DNA from: Deroplatys truncata
Lineage: Eukaryota; Arthropoda; Insecta; Mantodea; Mantidae
Length of the DNA: 64,000 nt
Direction: 5' to 3'
NCBI GenBank assembly: GCA_030765065.1
Contig: CM060985.1
Coordinates: forward strand, 4,712,001 to 4,776,000
Below the pieces are notes generated by a model. The model searched no databases, had not been told where the DNA came from, and worked only from the letters and a program-made list of their open reading frames with translations. The translations under genes and the position numbers were made by a program. Shown piece by piece: positions 49,671-63,542 of the stretch (position 1 is its first letter; every line of letters begins with the position of its first letter).

Positions 49671-50849
49671 ATCAGTATGTGAATGATGTCAGACCTTGGT
49701 ACTGTCGCTGCTTCTAGTTACAACAGAGAGTATGTTGCGTTACAATACAACAGTTATCAGTATGTGAATGATGTCAGACCTTGGTACTGTCGCTGCTTCT
49801 AGTTACAACAGAGATTATGTTGCGTTATAATACAACAGTTATCAGTATGTGAATGATGTCAGACCTTTGTACTGTCGCTGCTTCTAGTTACAACAGAGAT
49901 TATGTTGTGTTACAATACAACAGTTATCAGTATGTGAATGATGTCAGACCTTGGTACTGTCGCTGCTTCTAGTTACAACAGGGATTATGTTGCATTATAA
50001 TACAACAGTTACCAGTAGGTGAATGATGTCAGACCTTGGTACTGTCGCTGCTTCTAGTTACAACAGAGATTATGTTGCATTACAATACAACAGTTACCAG
50101 TATGTGAATGATGTCAGACCTTGGTACTGTCGCTGCTTCTAGTTACAACAAAGATTATGTTGCATTATAATACAACAGTTACCAGTATGTGAATGATGTC
50201 AGACCTTGGTACTGTCGCTGCTTCTAGTTACAACAGAGATTATGTTGCATTATAATACAACAGTTACCAGTATGTGAATGATGTCAGACCTTGGTACTGT
50301 CGCTGCTTCTAGTTACAACAGAGATTATGTTGCATTATAATACAACAGTTACCAGTATGTGAATGATGTCAGACCTTGGTACTGTCGCTACTTCTAGTTA
50401 CAACAGAGATTATGTTGCATTATAATACAACAGTTATCAGTATGTGAATGTCAGTCCTTGGTACTGTCCCTTCTTCTAGTTACAACAGAGATTATGTTGC
50501 ATTATAATACAACAGTTACCAGTATGTGAATGATGTCAGACCTTGGTACTGTCGCTGCTTCTAGTTACAACAGAGAGTATGTTGCGTTACAATACAACAG
50601 TTATCAGTATGTGAATGATCAAAGACCTTGGTACTGTCGCTGCTTCTAGTTACAACAGAGATCATGTTGCGTTATAATACAACAGTTACCAGTATGTGAA
50701 TGTCAGTCCTTGGTACTGTCGCTACTTCTAGTTACAACAGAGAGTATGTTGCGTTACAATACAACAGTTACCAGTATTTGAATGATCAAAGACCTTGGTA
50801 CTGTCGCTGCTTCTAGTTACATCAGAGATTACGTTGCGTTATAACACAA

Positions 50850-53454
50850 CAGTTACCAGTATGTGAATGATCTCAGACTCTGGTACTGTCGCTTCTTATA
50901 GTTACAACAGAGATTACGTTGCGTTACAATACAACAGTTCTCAGTATGTGTATATCAGACCGTGGTACTGCCCCTACTTATAGTTACAACAGAGAGTATG
51001 TTGCGTTACAATACAACAGTTCTCAGTATGTGTATATCAGACCTTGGTACTGTCGCTTCTTCTAGTTACAACAGCGAGTACGTTGTGTTACAATACAACA
51101 GATACCAGTATGTGTATATCAGACCTTGGTACTGTCCCTGCTTATAGTTACAACAGAGAGTATGTTGTGTTACAATACAACAGTTATCAGTACGCGTATA
51201 TCAGACCTTGGTACTGTCCCTGCTTCTAGTAAAAACAGCGAGTACGTTGTGTTACAATACAACAGTTATCAGTATGTGTATATCAGACCTTGGAACTGTC
51301 GCTGTTTCTAGTTACAACAGAGAGTATTTTGTGTTACAATACAACAGATGCCAGTATGTGTATATCAGACCTTGGTACTGTCCCTTCTTCTAGTTACAAC
51401 AGAGCGAAAGTTTCGTTATATTACAACAGTTAACAGTATGCGTATATCAGACCTTGGTACTGTCCCTGCTTCTAGTTACAACAGAGAGTATGTTGTGTTA
51501 CAATACACCAGTTACCAGTATGTGTATATCAAACCTTGGGACTGTCCCTTCTTCTAGTTACAAAAGAGCGTAAGTTTCGGTACAATATAACAGCTACATG
51601 TATGTGTATATCAGACCTTGGTACTGTCCCTGCTTCAAGTTACAACAGAGAGTATGTTGTGTTAGAATACAACAGTTACCAGTATGTGTATATCAGACCT
51701 TAGTACTGTCCCTTCTTCTAGTTACAACAGAGCGTAAGTTACGTTACAATACAACAGTTACCAGTATGTGTATATCAGTAATCGGTACTGTCCCTTTTTC
51801 TAGTTACAACAGAGCGTAAGTTTCTTTACAATACAACAGTTACCAGTATGTGTATCTCAGACCTCGGTACTGTACCTTCTTCTAGTTACTACAGAGCGTA
51901 AGTTGTGTTACAATACAACACTTACCAGTATGTGAATGATCTCAGACCCTGGTACTGTCCCTGCTTCTAGTTACAACAGAGAGTATGTTTTGTTACAATA
52001 CCAGAGTTAGTAGTGTGAATGTTCTCAGAACATGGTACTGTCGCTGCTTCTAGATACAACAGAGAGTATGTTGTGTTAGAATACAACAGTTACCAGTATG
52101 TGTATATCAGACCTTAGTACTGTCCCTTCTTCTAGTTACAACAGAGCGTAAGTTTCGTTACAATACAACAGATACCAGTATGTGTATATCAGACCTTGGT
52201 ACTGTCCCTGCTTCTAGTTACAACAGAGAGTATGTTGTGTTACAATACAACAGTTACCAGTATGTGTATATCAGACCTTGGAACTGTCGCTGTTTCTAGT
52301 TACAACAGAGAGTATTTTGTGTTACAATACAACAGTTACCAGTGTGTGTATATCAAACCTTGGTACTGTCGCTGCTTCTAGATACAACAGAGAGTATGTT
52401 GTGTTAGAATACAACAGTTACCAGTATGTGTATATCAGACCTTAGTACTGTCCCTTCTTCTAGTTACAGCAGAGCGTAAGTTTCGTTACAATACAACAGT
52501 TACCAGTATGTGTATATATGACCTTGGTACTGTCCCTTCTTCTAGGTACAACACAGAGTAAGTTTCGTTACAATACAACAGTTACAGTATGTGTATATCA
52601 GACCTCGGTACTGTCCCTTTTTCTAGTTACAACAGAGGGTAAGTTTCTTTACAATACAACAGTTACCAGTATGTGTATATCAGACTTCGGTACTGTCCTT
52701 TCTTCTAGTTACAACAGAGCGTAAGTTGTGTTACAATACAACAGTCACCAGCATGTGAATGATCTCAGAACTTGGTACTGTCGCTGCTTCTAGTTACAAC
52801 AGAGAGTATGTTTTGTTACAATACAACAGTTACTAGTATGTGAATGTTCTCAGACCCTGGTACTGTCGCTGCTTCTAGTTACATCAGAGGGTATGTTTTG
52901 TTACAATACAACAATTAACAGTATGTGTATGATGTCAGACCTTGGTACTGTCGCTGCTTCTAGTTACAGCAGAGATTATGTTGCGTTACAATACAACAGT
53001 TACCAGTATGTGAATGACCTCAGACCCTGGTACTGTTCCTGCTTCTAGTTATAACAGAGATTATGTTGCGTTACAATACAACAGTTATCAGTATGTGAAT
53101 GATGTCAGACGTTGGTACTGTCTCTTCTTCTACTTACAACAGAAATATGTTGCGTTACAATACAACAGTATTCAGTATGTGTATATCAGACCTTGGTACT
53201 GTCCCCGATTTTAGTTACAACAGTGAGTATGTTGTGCTACAATACAACAGTTACCAGTATGTGAACGATGTCAGACCTTGGTACTGTCCCTTCTTCTAGT
53301 TACAACAGAGAGTATGTTGTGTTACAATACAACAGTTATCTGTATGTGCATGATGTCAGACCTTAGTACTGTCCCTTCTTCTAGTTCCAACAGAGAGTAT
53401 GTTGCGTTACAATACAACAGTTATCAGTATGTGAATGATGTCAGACCTTGGTAT
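50850..53454. repeat. gtgtatatcagacc-type domain of satellite II, copy 2
   Basis: This is the complete domain, about 2.6 kb. It is internally heterogeneous, with 82-bp units and some 85-bp units near its right end. It is the counterpart of 60940-63542 at an offset of 10,088 bp. Confidence 0.88.
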
Positions 53455-54373
53455 TGTCCCGGCTTCTAGTTACAACAGAGAGAACGTTGCGTTATAATAC
53501 AACAGTTATCAGTATGTGAATGATGTCAGACCTTGGTACTGTCCTTGCTTCTAGTTACAACAGAGAGAACGTTGCGTTATAATACAACAGTTATCAGTAT
53601 GTGAATGTCAGTCCTTGGTAAGGTCGCTGCTTCTAGTTACAACAGAGATTATGTTGTGTTACAATACAACAGTTACTAGTATGTGTATAATGTAGACCTT
53701 GGTACTGTCCCTGCTTCTAGTTACAACAGAGATCATGTTGCGTTATAATACAACAGTTATCAGTATGTGAATGATGTCAGACCTTGGTACTGTCCCTGCT
53801 TCTAGTTACAACAGAGAGAACGTTGCGTTATAATACAACAGTTATCAGTATGTGAATGATGTCAGACCTTGGTACTGTCGCTGCTTCTAGTTACAACAGA
53901 GATTATGTTGCATTATAATACAACAGTTACCAGTATGTGAATGATGTCAGACCTTGGTACTGTCGCTGCTTCTAGTTACAACAGAGATCATGTTGCGTTA
54001 TAATACAACAGTTATCAGTATGTGAATGATGTCAGACCTTGGTACTGTCCCTGCTTCTAGTTACAACACAGATTATGTTGTGTTACAATACAACAGTTAC
54101 TAGTATGTGTATAATGTAGACCTTGGTACTGTCCCTGCTTCTAGTTACAACAGAGAGAATGTTGCGTTATAATACAACAGTTATCAGTATGTGAATGATG
54201 TCAGACCTTGGTACTGTCCCTGCTTCTAGTTACAACAGAGACAACGTTGCGTTATAATACAACAGTTATCAGTATGTGAATGATGTCAGACCTTGGTACT
54301 GTCCCTACTTCTAGTTACAACAGAGAGAACGTTGCGTTATAATACAACAGTTATCAGTATGTGAATGATGTCA

Positions 54374-57300
54374 GACCTTGGTACTGTCACTTCTTCTAGT
54401 TCCAACAGAGAGTATGTTGCGTTATAATACAACAGTTATCAGTATGTGAATGATGTCAGACCTTGGTACTGTCGCTGCTTCTAGTTACAACAGAGATTAT
54501 GTTGCATTATAATACAACAGTTATCAGTATGTGAATGATGTCAGACCTTGGTACTGTCGCTGCTTCTAGTTACAACAGAGATTATGTTGCATTATAATAC
54601 AACAGTTACCAGTATGTGAATGATGTCAGACCTTGGAACTGTCGCTGCTTCTAGTTACAACAGAGATCATGTTGCGTTATAATACAACAGTTATCAGTAT
54701 GTGAATGATGTCAGACCTTGGTACTGTCCCTGCTTCTAGTTACAACAGAGAGAACGTTGCGTTATAATACAACAGTTATCAGTATGTGAATGATGTCAGA
54801 CCTTGGTACTGTCCCTGCTTCTAGTTACAACAGAGAGAACGTTGCGTTAAAATACAACAGTTATCAGTATGTGAATGATGTCAGACCTTGGTACTGTCGC
54901 TGCTTCTAGTTACAACAGAGATCATGTTGCGTTATAATACAACAGTTATCAGTATGTGAATGATGTCAGACCTTGGTACTGTCACTGCTTCTAGTTACAA
55001 CAGAGAGAACGTTGCGTTATAATACAACAGTTATCAGTATGTGAATGATGTCAGACCTTGGTACTGTCGCTGCTTCTAGTTACAACAGAGATTATGTTGC
55101 GTTATAATACAACAGTTACCAGTATGTGAATGATGTCAGACCTTGGTACTGTCGCTGCTTCTAGTTACAACAGAGAGTATGTTGCGTTACAATACAACAG
55201 TTACCAGTATGTGAATGATGTCAGACCTTGGTACTGTCGCTGCTTCTAGTTACAACAGAGATTATGTTGCGTTATAATACAACAGTTACCAGTATGTGAA
55301 TGATGTCAGACCTTGGTACTGTCGCTGCTTCTAGTTACAACAGAGATCATGTTGCGTTATAATACAACAGTTATCAGTATGTGAATGATGTCAGACCTTG
55401 GTACTGTCGCTGCTTCTAGTTACAACAGAGAGAACGTTGCGTTATAATACAACAGTTATCAGTATGTGAATGATGTCAGACCTTGGTACTGTCCCTACTT
55501 CTTGTTACAACAGAGAGAACGTTGCGTTATAATACAACAGTTATCAGTATGTGAATGATGTCAGACCTTGGTACTGTCGTTTCTTCTAGTTCCAACAGAG
55601 AGAACGTTGCGTTATAATACAACATTTACCAGTATGTGAATGATGTCAGACCTTGGTACTGTCGCTGCTTCTAGTTACAACAGAGATCATGTTGCGTTAT
55701 AATACAACAGTTACCAGTATGTGAATGATGTCAGACCTTGGTACTGTCGCTGCTTCTAGTTACAACAGAGATTATGTTGCATTATAATACAACAGTTACC
55801 AGTATGTGAATGATGTCAGACCTTGGTACTGTCGCTACTTCTAGTTACAACAGAGATTATGTTGCATTATAATACAACAGTGACCAGTATGTGAATGTCA
55901 GTCCTTGGTTATCGCTACTTCTAGTTACAACAGAGATCATGTTGCGTTATAATACAACAGTTACCAGTATGTGAATGATGTCAGACCTTGGTACTGTCGC
56001 TGCTTCTAGTTACAACAGAGATCATGTTGCGTTACAATAAAACAGTTACCAGTATGTGAATGTCAGTCCTTGGTACTGTCGCTGCTTCTAGTTACAACAG
56101 AGATTATGTTGTGTTACAATACAACAGTTACTAGTATGTGAATGATGTCAGACCTTGGTACTGTCGCTGCTTCTAGTTACAACAGAGATTATGTTGTGTT
56201 ACAATACAACAGTTACTAGTATGTGATTGTCAGTCCTTGGTACTGTCGCTGCTTCTAGTTACAACAGAGATTATGTTGTGTTACAATACAACAGTTACTA
56301 GTATGTGAATGATGTCAGACCTTGGTACTGTCGCTGCTTCTAGTTACAACAGAGATTATGTTGTGTTACAATACAACAGTTACCAGTATGTGAATGTCAG
56401 TCCTTGGTACTGTCGCTGCTTCTAGTTACAACAGAGATTATGTTGTGTTACAATACAACAGTTACTAGTATGTGAATGATGTCAGACCTTGGTACTGTCG
56501 CTGCTTCTAGTTACAACAGAGATTATGTTGTGTTACAATACAACAGTTACCAGTATGTGAATGTCAGTCCTTGGTACTGTCGCTGCTTCTAGTTACAACA
56601 GAGATTATGTTGTGTTACAATACAACAGTTACTAGTATGTGAATGATGTCAGACCTTGGTACTGTCGCTGCTTCTAGTTACAACACAGATTATGTTGTGT
56701 TACAATACAACAGTTACTAGTATGTGAATGATGTCAGTCCTTGGTACTGTCGCTGCTTCTAGTTACAACAGAGATCATGTTGCGTTATAATACAACAGTT
56801 ATCAGTATGTGAATGATGTCAGACCTTGGTACTGTCCCTGCTTCTAGTTACAACAGAGACAACGTTGCGTTATAATACAACAGTTATCAGTATGTGAATG
56901 ATGTCAGACCTTGGTACTGTCCCTACTTCTAGTTACAACAGAGAGAACGTTGCGTTATAATACAACAGTTATCAGTATGTGAATGATGTCAGACCTTGGT
57001 ACTGTCACTTCTTCTAGTTCCAACAGAGAGTATGTTGCGTTATAATACAACAGTTATCAGTATGTGAATGATGTCAGACCTTGGTACTGTCGCTGCTTCT
57101 AGTTACAACAGAGATTATGTTGCATTATAATACAACAGTTATCAGTATGTGAATGATGTCAGACCTTGGTACTGTCGCTGCTTCTAGTTACAACAGAGAT
57201 TATGTTGCATTATAATACAACAGTTACCAGTATGTGAATGATGTCAGACCTTGGAACTGTCGCTGCTTCTAGTTACAACAGAGATCATGTTGCGTTATAA

Positions 57301-59456
57301 TACAACAGTTATCAGTATGTGAATGATGTCAGACCTTGGTACTGTCCCTGCTTCTAGTTACAACAGAGAGAACGTTGCGTTATAATACAACAGTTATCAG
57401 TATGTGAATGATGTCAGACCTTGGTACTGTCCCTGCTTCTAGTTACAACAGAGAGAACGTTGCGTTATAATACAACAGTTATCAGTATGTGAATGATGTC
57501 AGACCTTGGTACTGTCGCTGCTTCTAGTTACAACAGAGATCATGTTGCGTTATAATACAACAGTTATCAGTATGTGAATGATGTCAGACCTTGGTACTGT
57601 CACTGCTTCTAGTTACAACAGAGAGAACGTTGCGTTATAATACAACAGTTATCAGTATGTGAATGATGTCAGACCTTGGTACTGTCGCTGCTTCTAGTTA
57701 CAACAGAGATTATGTTGCGTTATAATACAACAGTTACCAGTATGTGAATGATGTCAGACCTTGGTACTGTCGCTGCTTCTAGTTACAACAGAGAGTATGT
57801 TGCGTTACAATACAACAGTTACCAGTATGTGAATGATGTCAGACCTTGGTACTGTCGCTGCTTCTAGTTACAACAGAGATTATGTTGCGTTATAATACAA
57901 CAGTTACCAGTATGTGAATGATGTCAGACCTTGGTACTGTCGCTGCTTCTAGTTACAACAGAGATCATGTTGCGTTATAATACAACAGTTATCAGTATGT
58001 GAATGATGTCAGACCTTGGTACTGTCGCTGCTTCTAGTTACAACAGAGAGAACGTTGCGTTATAATACAACAGTTATCAGTATGTGAATGATGTCAGACC
58101 TTGGTACTGTCCCTACTTCTTGTTACAACAGAGAGAACGTTGCGTTATAATACAACAGTTATCAGTATGTGAATGATGTCAGACCTTGGTACTGTCGTTT
58201 CTTCTAGTTCCAACAGAGAGAACGTTGCGTTATAATACAACATTTACCAGTATGTGAATGATGTCAGACCTTGGTACTGTCGCTGCTTCTAGTTACAACA
58301 GAGATCATGTTGCGTTATAATACAACAGTTACCAGTATGTGAATGATGTCAGACCTTGGTACTGTCGCTGCTTCTAGTTACAACAGAGATTAGGTTGCAT
58401 TATAATACAACAGTTACCAGTATGTGAATGATGTCAGACCTTGGTACTGTCGCTACTTCTAGTTACAACAGAGATTATGTTGCATTATAATACAACAGTG
58501 ACCAGTATGTGAATGTCAGTCCTTGGTACTGTCGCTACTTCTAGTTACAACAGAGATCATGTTGCGTTATAATACAACAGTTACCAGTATGTGAATGATG
58601 TCAGACCTTGGTACTGTCGCTGCTTCTAGTTACAACAGAGATCATGTTGCGTTACAATACAACAGTTACCAGTATGTGAATGTCAGTCCTTGGTACTGTC
58701 GCTGCTTCTAGTTACAACAGAGATTATGTTGTGTTACAATACAACAGTTACTAGTATGTGAATGATGTCAGACCTTGGTACTGTCGCTGCTTCTAGTTAC
58801 AACAGAGATTATGTTGTGTTACAATACAACAGTTACTAGTATGTGATTGTCAGTCCTTGGTACTGTCGCTGCTTCTAGTTACAACAGAGATTATGTTGTG
58901 TTACAATACAACAGTTACTAGTATGTGAATGATGTCAGACCTTGGTACTGTCGCTGCTTCTAGTTACAACAGAGATTATGTTGTGTTACAATACAACAGT
59001 TACCAGTATGTGAATGTCAGTCCTTGGTACTGTCGCTGCTTCTAGTTACAACAGAGATTATGTTGTGTTACAATACAACAGTTACTAGTATGTGAATGAT
59101 GTCAGACCTTGGTACTGTCGCTGCTTCTAGTTACAACAGAGATTATGTTGTGTTACAATACAACAGTTACTAGTATGTGAATGTCAGTCCTTGGTACTGT
59201 CGCTGCTTCTAGTTACAACAGAGATTATGTTGTGTTACAATACAACAGTTACTAGTATGTGAATGATGTCAGACCTTGGTACTGTCGCTGCTTCTAGTTA
59301 CAACACAGATTATGTTGTGTTACAATACAACAGTTACTAGTATGTGAATGATGTCAGTCTTTGGTACTGTCGCTGCTTCTAGTTACAACAGAGATCATGT
59401 TGCGTTATAATACAACAGTTATCAGTATGTGAATGATGTCAGACCTTGGTACTGTC
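54374..59456. repeat. Local tandem duplication in satellite II, 2618-bp period, two copies
   Basis: 54374-56991 is repeated from 56992 to about 59456. The markers are 'tactgtcacttcttctag' (54382/57000) and 'cagtgaccagtatg' (55882/58500). Private changes mark single copies: 'ccttggttatcgc' near 55905 and 'gattaggttgc' near 58390. The duplication is absent from super-unit 2, so it is younger than the super-unit. Confidence 0.85.
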
Positions 59457-60939
59457 GCTGCTTCTAGTTACAACAGAGATTATGTTGTGTTACAATACAA
59501 CAGTTACTAGTATGTGTATAATGTAGACCTTGGTACTGTCCCTGCTTCTAGTTACAACAGAGAGAACGTTGCGTTATAATACAACAGTTATCAGTATGTG
59601 AATGATGTCAGACCTTGGTACTGTCCCTACTTCTAGTTACAACAGAGAGTATGTTGCGTTACAATACAACAGCTACTAGTATGTGTATAATGTAGACCTT
59701 GGTACTGTCCCTGCTTCTAGTTACAACAGAGAGAATGTTGCGTTATAATACAACAGTTATCAGTATGTGAATGATGTCAGACCTTGGTACTGTCCCTGCT
59801 TCTAGTTACAACAGAGAGAACGTTGCGTTATAATACAACAGTTATCAGTATGTGAATGATGTCAGACCTTGGTACTGTCGCTGCTTCTAGTTATAACAGA
59901 GAGTATGTTGCGTTACAATACAACAGTTATCAGTATGTGAATGATGTCAGACCTTGGTACTGTCGCTGCTTCTAGTTACAACAGAGATTATGTTGTGTTA
60001 CAATACAACAGTTATCAGTATGTGAATGATGTCAGACCTTGGTACTGTCGCTGCTTCTAGTTACAACAGGGATTATGTTGCATTATAATACAACAGTTAC
60101 CAGTAGGTGAATGATGTCAGACCTTGGTACTGTCGCTGCTTCTAGTTACAACAGAGATTATGTTGCATTATAATACAACAGTTACCAGTATGTGAATGAT
60201 GTCAGACCTTGGTACTGTCGCTGCTTCTAGTTACAACAGAGATTATGTTGCATTACAATACAACAGTTACCAGTATGTGAATGATGTCAGACCTTGGTAC
60301 TGTCGCTGCTTCTAGTTACAACAGAGATTATGTTGCATTATAATACAACAGTTACCAGTATGTGAATGATGTCAGACCTTGGTACTGTCGCTGCTTCTAG
60401 TTACAACAGAGATTATGTTGCATTATAATACAACAGTTACCAGTATGTGAATGATGTCAGACCTTGGTACTGTTGCTACTTCTAGTTACAACAGAGATTA
60501 TGTTGCATTATAATACAACAGTTATCAGTATGTGAATGTCAGTCCTTGGTACTGTCCCTTCTTCTAGTTACAACAGAGATTATGTTGCATTATAATACAA
60601 CAGTTACCAGTATGTGAATGATGTCAGACCTTGGTACTGTCGCTGCTTCTAGTTACAACAGAGAGTATGTTGCGTTACAATACAACAGTTATCAGTATGT
60701 GAATGATCAAAGACCTTGGTACTGTCGCTGCTTCTAGTTACAACAGAGATCATGTTGCGTTATAATACAACAGTTACCAGTATGTGAATGTCAGTCCTTG
60801 GTACTGTCGCTACTTCTAGTTACAACAGAGAGTATGTTGCGTTACAATACAACAGTTACCAGTATTTGAATGATCAAAGACCTTGGTACTGTCGCTGCTT
60901 CTAGTTACATCAGAGATTACGTTGCGTTATAACACAACA

Positions 60940-63542
60940 GTTACCAGTATGTGAATGATCTCAGACTCTGGTACTGTCGCTTCTTATAGTTACAACAGAG
61001 ATTACGTTGCGTTACAATACAACAGTTCTCAGTATGTGTATATCAGACCGTGGTACTGCCCCTACTTATAGTTACAACAGAGAGTATGTTGCGTTACAAT
61101 ACAACAGTTCTCAGTATGTGTATATCAGACCTTGGTACTGTCGCTTCTTCTAGTTACAACAGCGAGTACGTTGTGTTACAATACAACAGATACCAGTATG
61201 TGTATATCAGACCTTGGTACTGTCCCTGCTTATAGTTACAACAGAGAGTATGTTGTGTTACAATACAACAGTTATCAGTACGCGTATATCAGACCTTGGT
61301 ACTGTCCCTGCTTCTAGTAAAAACAGCGAGTACGTTGTGTTACAATACAACAGTTATCAGTATGTGTATATCAGACCTTGGAACTGTCGCTGTTTCTAGT
61401 TACAACAGAGAGTATTTTGTGTTACAATACAACAGATGCCAGTATGTGTATATCAGACCTTGGTACTGTCCCTTCTTCTAGTTACAACAGAGCGAAAGTT
61501 TCGTTATATTACAACAGTTAACAGTATGCGTATATCAGACCTTGGTACTGTCCCTGCTTCTAGTTACAACAGAGAGTATGTTGTGTTACAATACACCAGT
61601 TACCAGTATGTGTATATCAAACCTTGGGACTGTCCCTTCTTCTAGTTACAAAAGAGCGTAAGTTTCGTTACAATATAACAGCTACATGTATGTGTATATC
61701 AGACCTTGGTACTGTCCCTGCTTCAAGTTACAACAGAGAGTATGTTGTGTTAGAATACAACAGTTACCAGTATGTGTATATCAGACCTTAGTACTGTCCC
61801 TTCTTCTAGTTACAACAGAGCGTAAGTTACGTTACAATACAACAGTTACCAGTATGTGTATATCAGTAATCGGTACTGTCCCTTTTTCTAGTTACAACAG
61901 AGCGTAAGTTTCTTTACAATACAACAGTTACCAGTATGTGTATCTCAGACCTCGGTACTGTACCTTCTTCTAGTTACTACAGAGCGTAAGTTGTGTTACA
62001 ATACAACACTTACCAGTATGTGAATGATCTCAGACCCCGGTACTGTCCCTGCTTCTAGTTACAACAGAGAGTATGTTTTGTTACAATACCAGAGTTAGTA
62101 GTGTGAATGTTCTCAGAACATGGTACTGTCGCTGCTTCTTGATACAACAGAGAGTATGTTGTGTTAGAATACAACAGTTACCAGTATGTGTATATCAGAC
62201 CTTAGTACTGTCCCTTCTTCTAGTTACAACAGAGCGTAAGTTTCGTTACAATACAACAGATACCAGTATGTGTATATCAGACCTTGGTACTGTCCCTGCT
62301 TCTAGTTACAACAGAGAGTATGTTGTGTTACAATACAACAGTTACCAGTATGTGTATATCAGACCTTGGAACTGTCGCTGTTTCTAGTTACAACAGAGAG
62401 TATTTTGTGTTACAATACAACAGTTACCAGTATGTGTATATCAAACCTTGGTACTGTCGCTGCTTCTAGATACAACAGAGAGTATGTTGTGTTAGAATAC
62501 AACAGTTACCAGTATGTGTATATCAGACCTTAGTACTGTCCCTTCTTCTAGTTACAGCAGAGCGTAAGTTTCGTTACAATACAACAGTTACCAGTATGTG
62601 TATATATGACCTTGGTACTGTCCCTTCTTCTAGGTACAACACAGAGTAAGTTTCGTTACAATACAACAGTTACAGTATGTGTATATCAGACCTCGGTACT
62701 GTCCCTTTTTCTAGTTACAACAGAGGGTAAGTTTCTTTACAATACAACAGTTACCAGTATGTGTATATCAGACTTCGGTACTGTCCTTTCTTCTAGTTAC
62801 AACAGAGCGTAAGTTGTGTTACAATACAACAGTCACCAGCATGTGAATGATCTCAGAACTTGGTACTGTCGCTGCTTCTAGTTACAACAGAGAGTATGTT
62901 TTGTTACAATACAACAGTTACTAGTATGTGAATGTTCTCAGACCCTGGTACTGTCGCTGCTTCTAGTTACATCAGAGGGTATGTTTTGTTACAATACAAC
63001 AATTAACAGTATGTGTATGATGTCAGACCTTGGTACTGTCGCTGCTTCTAGTTACAGCAGAGATTATGTTGCGTTACAATACAACAGTTACCAGTATGTG
63101 AATGACCTCAGACCCTGGTACTGTTCCTGCTTCTAGTTATAACAGAGATTATGTTGCGTTACAATACAACAGTTATCAGTATGTGAATGATGTCAGACGT
63201 TGGTACTGTCTCTTCTTCTACTTACAACAGAAATATGTTGCGTTACAATACAACAGTATTCAGTATGTGTATATCAGACCTTGGTACTGTCCCCGATTTT
63301 AGTTACAACAGTGAGTATGTTGTGCTACAATACAACAGTTACCAGTATGTGAACGATGTCAGACCTTGGTACTGTCCCTTCTTCTAGTTACAACAGAGAG
63401 TATGTTGTGTTACAATACAACAGTTATCTGTATGTGCATGATGTCAGACCTTAGTACTGTCCCTTCTTCTAGTTCCAACAGAGAGTATGTTGCGTTACAA
63501 TACAACAGTTATCAGTATGTGAATGATGTCAGACCTTGGTAT
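60940..63542. repeat. gtgtatatcagacc-type domain of satellite II, copy 3
   Basis: Complete copy of the domain at 50850-53454. Visible differences include 'gaccccgg' here for 'gaccctgg', and 'cttcttgatac' here for 'cttctagatac'. Confidence 0.88.

Larger units (their letters stand above)
42338..53454. repeat. Satellite II super-unit 2 (about 11.1 kb)
   Basis: It begins as a copy of 35030 onward and ends with a complete gtgtatatcagacc domain (about 50850-53454). Relative to super-unit 1 it has gained the 8-unit block near 45430-46110 and a local 1853-bp tandem duplication (45965-49670). From about 43792 onward its sequence is repeated by super-unit 3, at an offset of 9663 bp at the left end, changing to 10088 bp further right because of different local duplications. 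Confidence 0.88.
53455..63542. repeat. Satellite II super-unit 3 (10,088 bp)
   Basis: It starts with the 'gagagaacg' units that match 43792 onward and ends with a complete gtgtatatcagacc domain (about 60940-63542). Super-unit 4 begins at 63543 as a copy of 53455 and runs off the window ('ggtaagg' at 53617/63705). The domain at 60940-63542 matches that at 50850-53454 with only a handful of visible substitutions. Confidence 0.9.
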